Assembly (NCBI RefSeq): GCF_963548695.1
Contig: NZ_CAUUWA010000096.1
Span: 1-6,532 of the forward strand
Length of the DNA stretch: 6,532 nucleotides
From: an uncultured Fretibacterium sp.
Lineage (GTDB): Bacteria > Synergistota > Synergistia > Synergistales > Aminobacteriaceae
Direction of reading: 5' to 3'
Below are positions 5,771-6,532 of this stretch, in pieces (positions within the stretch are counted from its first letter, which is position 1; every line of letters starts with the position of its first letter). Made by a program: the position numbers and the translations under genes. Below the pieces are notes generated by a model, which saw only the letters and a program-made list of their open reading frames with translations, was not told the origin of the DNA and searched no databases.

Positions 5771-6532
5771 GGGCTTCGGTGCTTTATGGAGGGATTTTCT
5801 TGGAGCCGGAACGTCTGCAAAGCTGTTTCTGGTGACGGGAGGGGCCTCCTGGGAGGCAAGCGGTGCAGCCGATTTCTTTTCCCCCCTGTTGAATGGGGTG
5901 GCTGTGCGGCGCCTCAGGACGGCTGCGACGAATCCCGATATCGAGGCTTTGCAGTCGGCGCTGAGTTTTTTTGAGGAGGACCCCTGTAGCCTGATCATGG
6001 CCGTCGGAGGGGGGACCCCCCTCGACACGGCGAAACTGGTCAACTTTTTTTCCTCGACGCGGCAGAGCCCTGGGGCGTACCTGAAGGGGATACGCTCCGA
6101 AACGGAGCGCGGCGCTTTTCTCCCGTTCCTGGCCGTCCCGACGACTGCGGGGACAGGAAGCGAGGCCACTCATTTTGCCGTCCTGTACGATGGGTTGGTC
6201 AAGCACTCCGTGGGGGACTTGCGGATACGGCCGGGCTATGTGTTCCTGAACCCCGCCTTTACCTTTTCCCTTTCCCCTTATGTTACGGCCTGCACGGGGT
6301 TCGACGCTCTGGCACAGGCCATGGAGTCCCTTTGGGCGGTTGGCTCGACGGAGAGCTCCCGGAAGGACGGTCTGGAGTCCCTGAGGATCGGTTCGCGGGT
6401 GCTGCGTTCCGTCGTCCTGGCTCCGGAAGCGGAAAGCCGATCGGCAATGCTTCGGGCCGCCTATCTGGCAGGGCGGTCCATCGACGTCGCCAAGACCACG
6501 GCGGCCCACGCGTTTTCCTATTGCCTTACGGC
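5745..6532 (+). CDS. Iron-type alcohol dehydrogenase, probable phosphonoacetaldehyde reductase (5' part, runs off the window)
   Basis: The frame is open from ATG 5745 to the window end, giving 262 residues of a family usually near 380. The N-terminus WGTEGFGALWRDFL, then KLFLVTGGASWEASGA, matches the start of group III (Fe-type) alcohol dehydrogenases, so the overlapping start is credible. Cofactor-binding motifs are VGGGTPLDTAK (87-97) and VPTTAGTGSEAT (131-142). Asp187 in GFDALAQAMES and His255 in KTTAAHAFSY are two of the expected metal ligands; the position that is His in DALxHA enzymes is Gln191. The DAL-Q and KTTAxHAxSY motifs recall the phosphonoacetaldehyde reductase branch. The reaction would be NAD(P)H-dependent reduction of phosphonoacetaldehyde to 2-hydroxyethylphosphonate, and the position right after mutase and decarboxylase supports this. 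Family firm; substrate inferred. The last expected metal ligand lies beyond the window. Confidence 0.85.
   Translation, partial: MQRVCWGTEGFGALWRDFLGAGTSAKLFLVTGGASWEASGAADFFSPLLNGVAVRRLRTAATNPDIEALQSALSFFEEDPCSLIMAVGGGTPLDTAKLVNFFSSTRQSPGAYLKGIRSETERGAFLPFLAVPTTAGTGSEATHFAVLYDGLVKHSVGDLRIRPGYVFLNPAFTFSLSPYVTACTGFDALAQAMESLWAVGSTESSRKDGLESLRIGSRVLRSVVLAPEAESRSAMLRAAYLAGRSIDVAKTTAAHAFSYCLT

Noticed and set aside
5784..6509. A 241-codon - strand frame, and a + strand frame at 5786-5974, over the start of the reductase.
   Set aside because: The + frame beginning at ATG 5745 gives a continuous Fe-type dehydrogenase with GGGTPLDTAK, PTTAGTGSE and metal-ligand motifs. It runs off the window without a stop, so these other frames are shadows.

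Overview
This window is a stretch of a bacterial surface-glycan gene cluster carrying a phosphonate biosynthesis module. All six recognisable genes lie on the + strand with short gaps or overlaps, as in an operon. Coding regions have GC-rich third positions, arginine is often AGG, and purine-rich Shine-Dalgarno sequences precede most starts. This suggests a moderately GC-rich anaerobe-type bacterium. Synergistota or a Desulfovibrio-like lineage would fit, but that is a weak guess because no phylogenetic marker is present.

Layout. Bases 1-663 are the 3' part of a Wzt-type ABC-transporter ATPase with its C-terminal glycan-recognition domain. Bases 688-1632 encode an FkbM-type methyltransferase. 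A 141-bp gap (1633-1773) with a weak hairpin is the only sizeable break. Bases 1774-3147 encode an asparagine-synthetase-like protein that lacks most of the glutaminase domain. Bases 3203-4510 encode a cytidylyltransferase-PEP mutase fusion. Bases 4523-5770 encode phosphonopyruvate decarboxylase. Bases 5745-6532 hold the start of an iron-type alcohol dehydrogenase of the phosphonoacetaldehyde reductase kind. It overlaps the decarboxylase by 26 bp and runs off the window.

How the genes work together. PEP mutase makes phosphonopyruvate from phosphoenolpyruvate, the decarboxylase pulls the unfavourable equilibrium forward to phosphonoacetaldehyde, and the reductase would give 2-hydroxyethylphosphonate (HEP). 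The nucleotidyltransferase domain fused to the mutase would then activate the phosphonate as a CMP derivative for transfer to a glycan. The Wzt protein would export the finished glycan. Steps up to phosphonoacetaldehyde rest on clear family assignments. HEP as product, CMP activation and glycan attachment are inferences from domains and neighbours.

Oddities. Short tandem repeats cluster in the phosphonate genes: two 15-bp copies just before the mutase start, three in-frame 18-bp copies inside the decarboxylase, and four degenerate 15-bp units in the decarboxylase tail, where the reductase ribosome site and start also lie. The asparagine-synthetase-like protein lacks the catalytic cysteine and has altered synthetase motifs.
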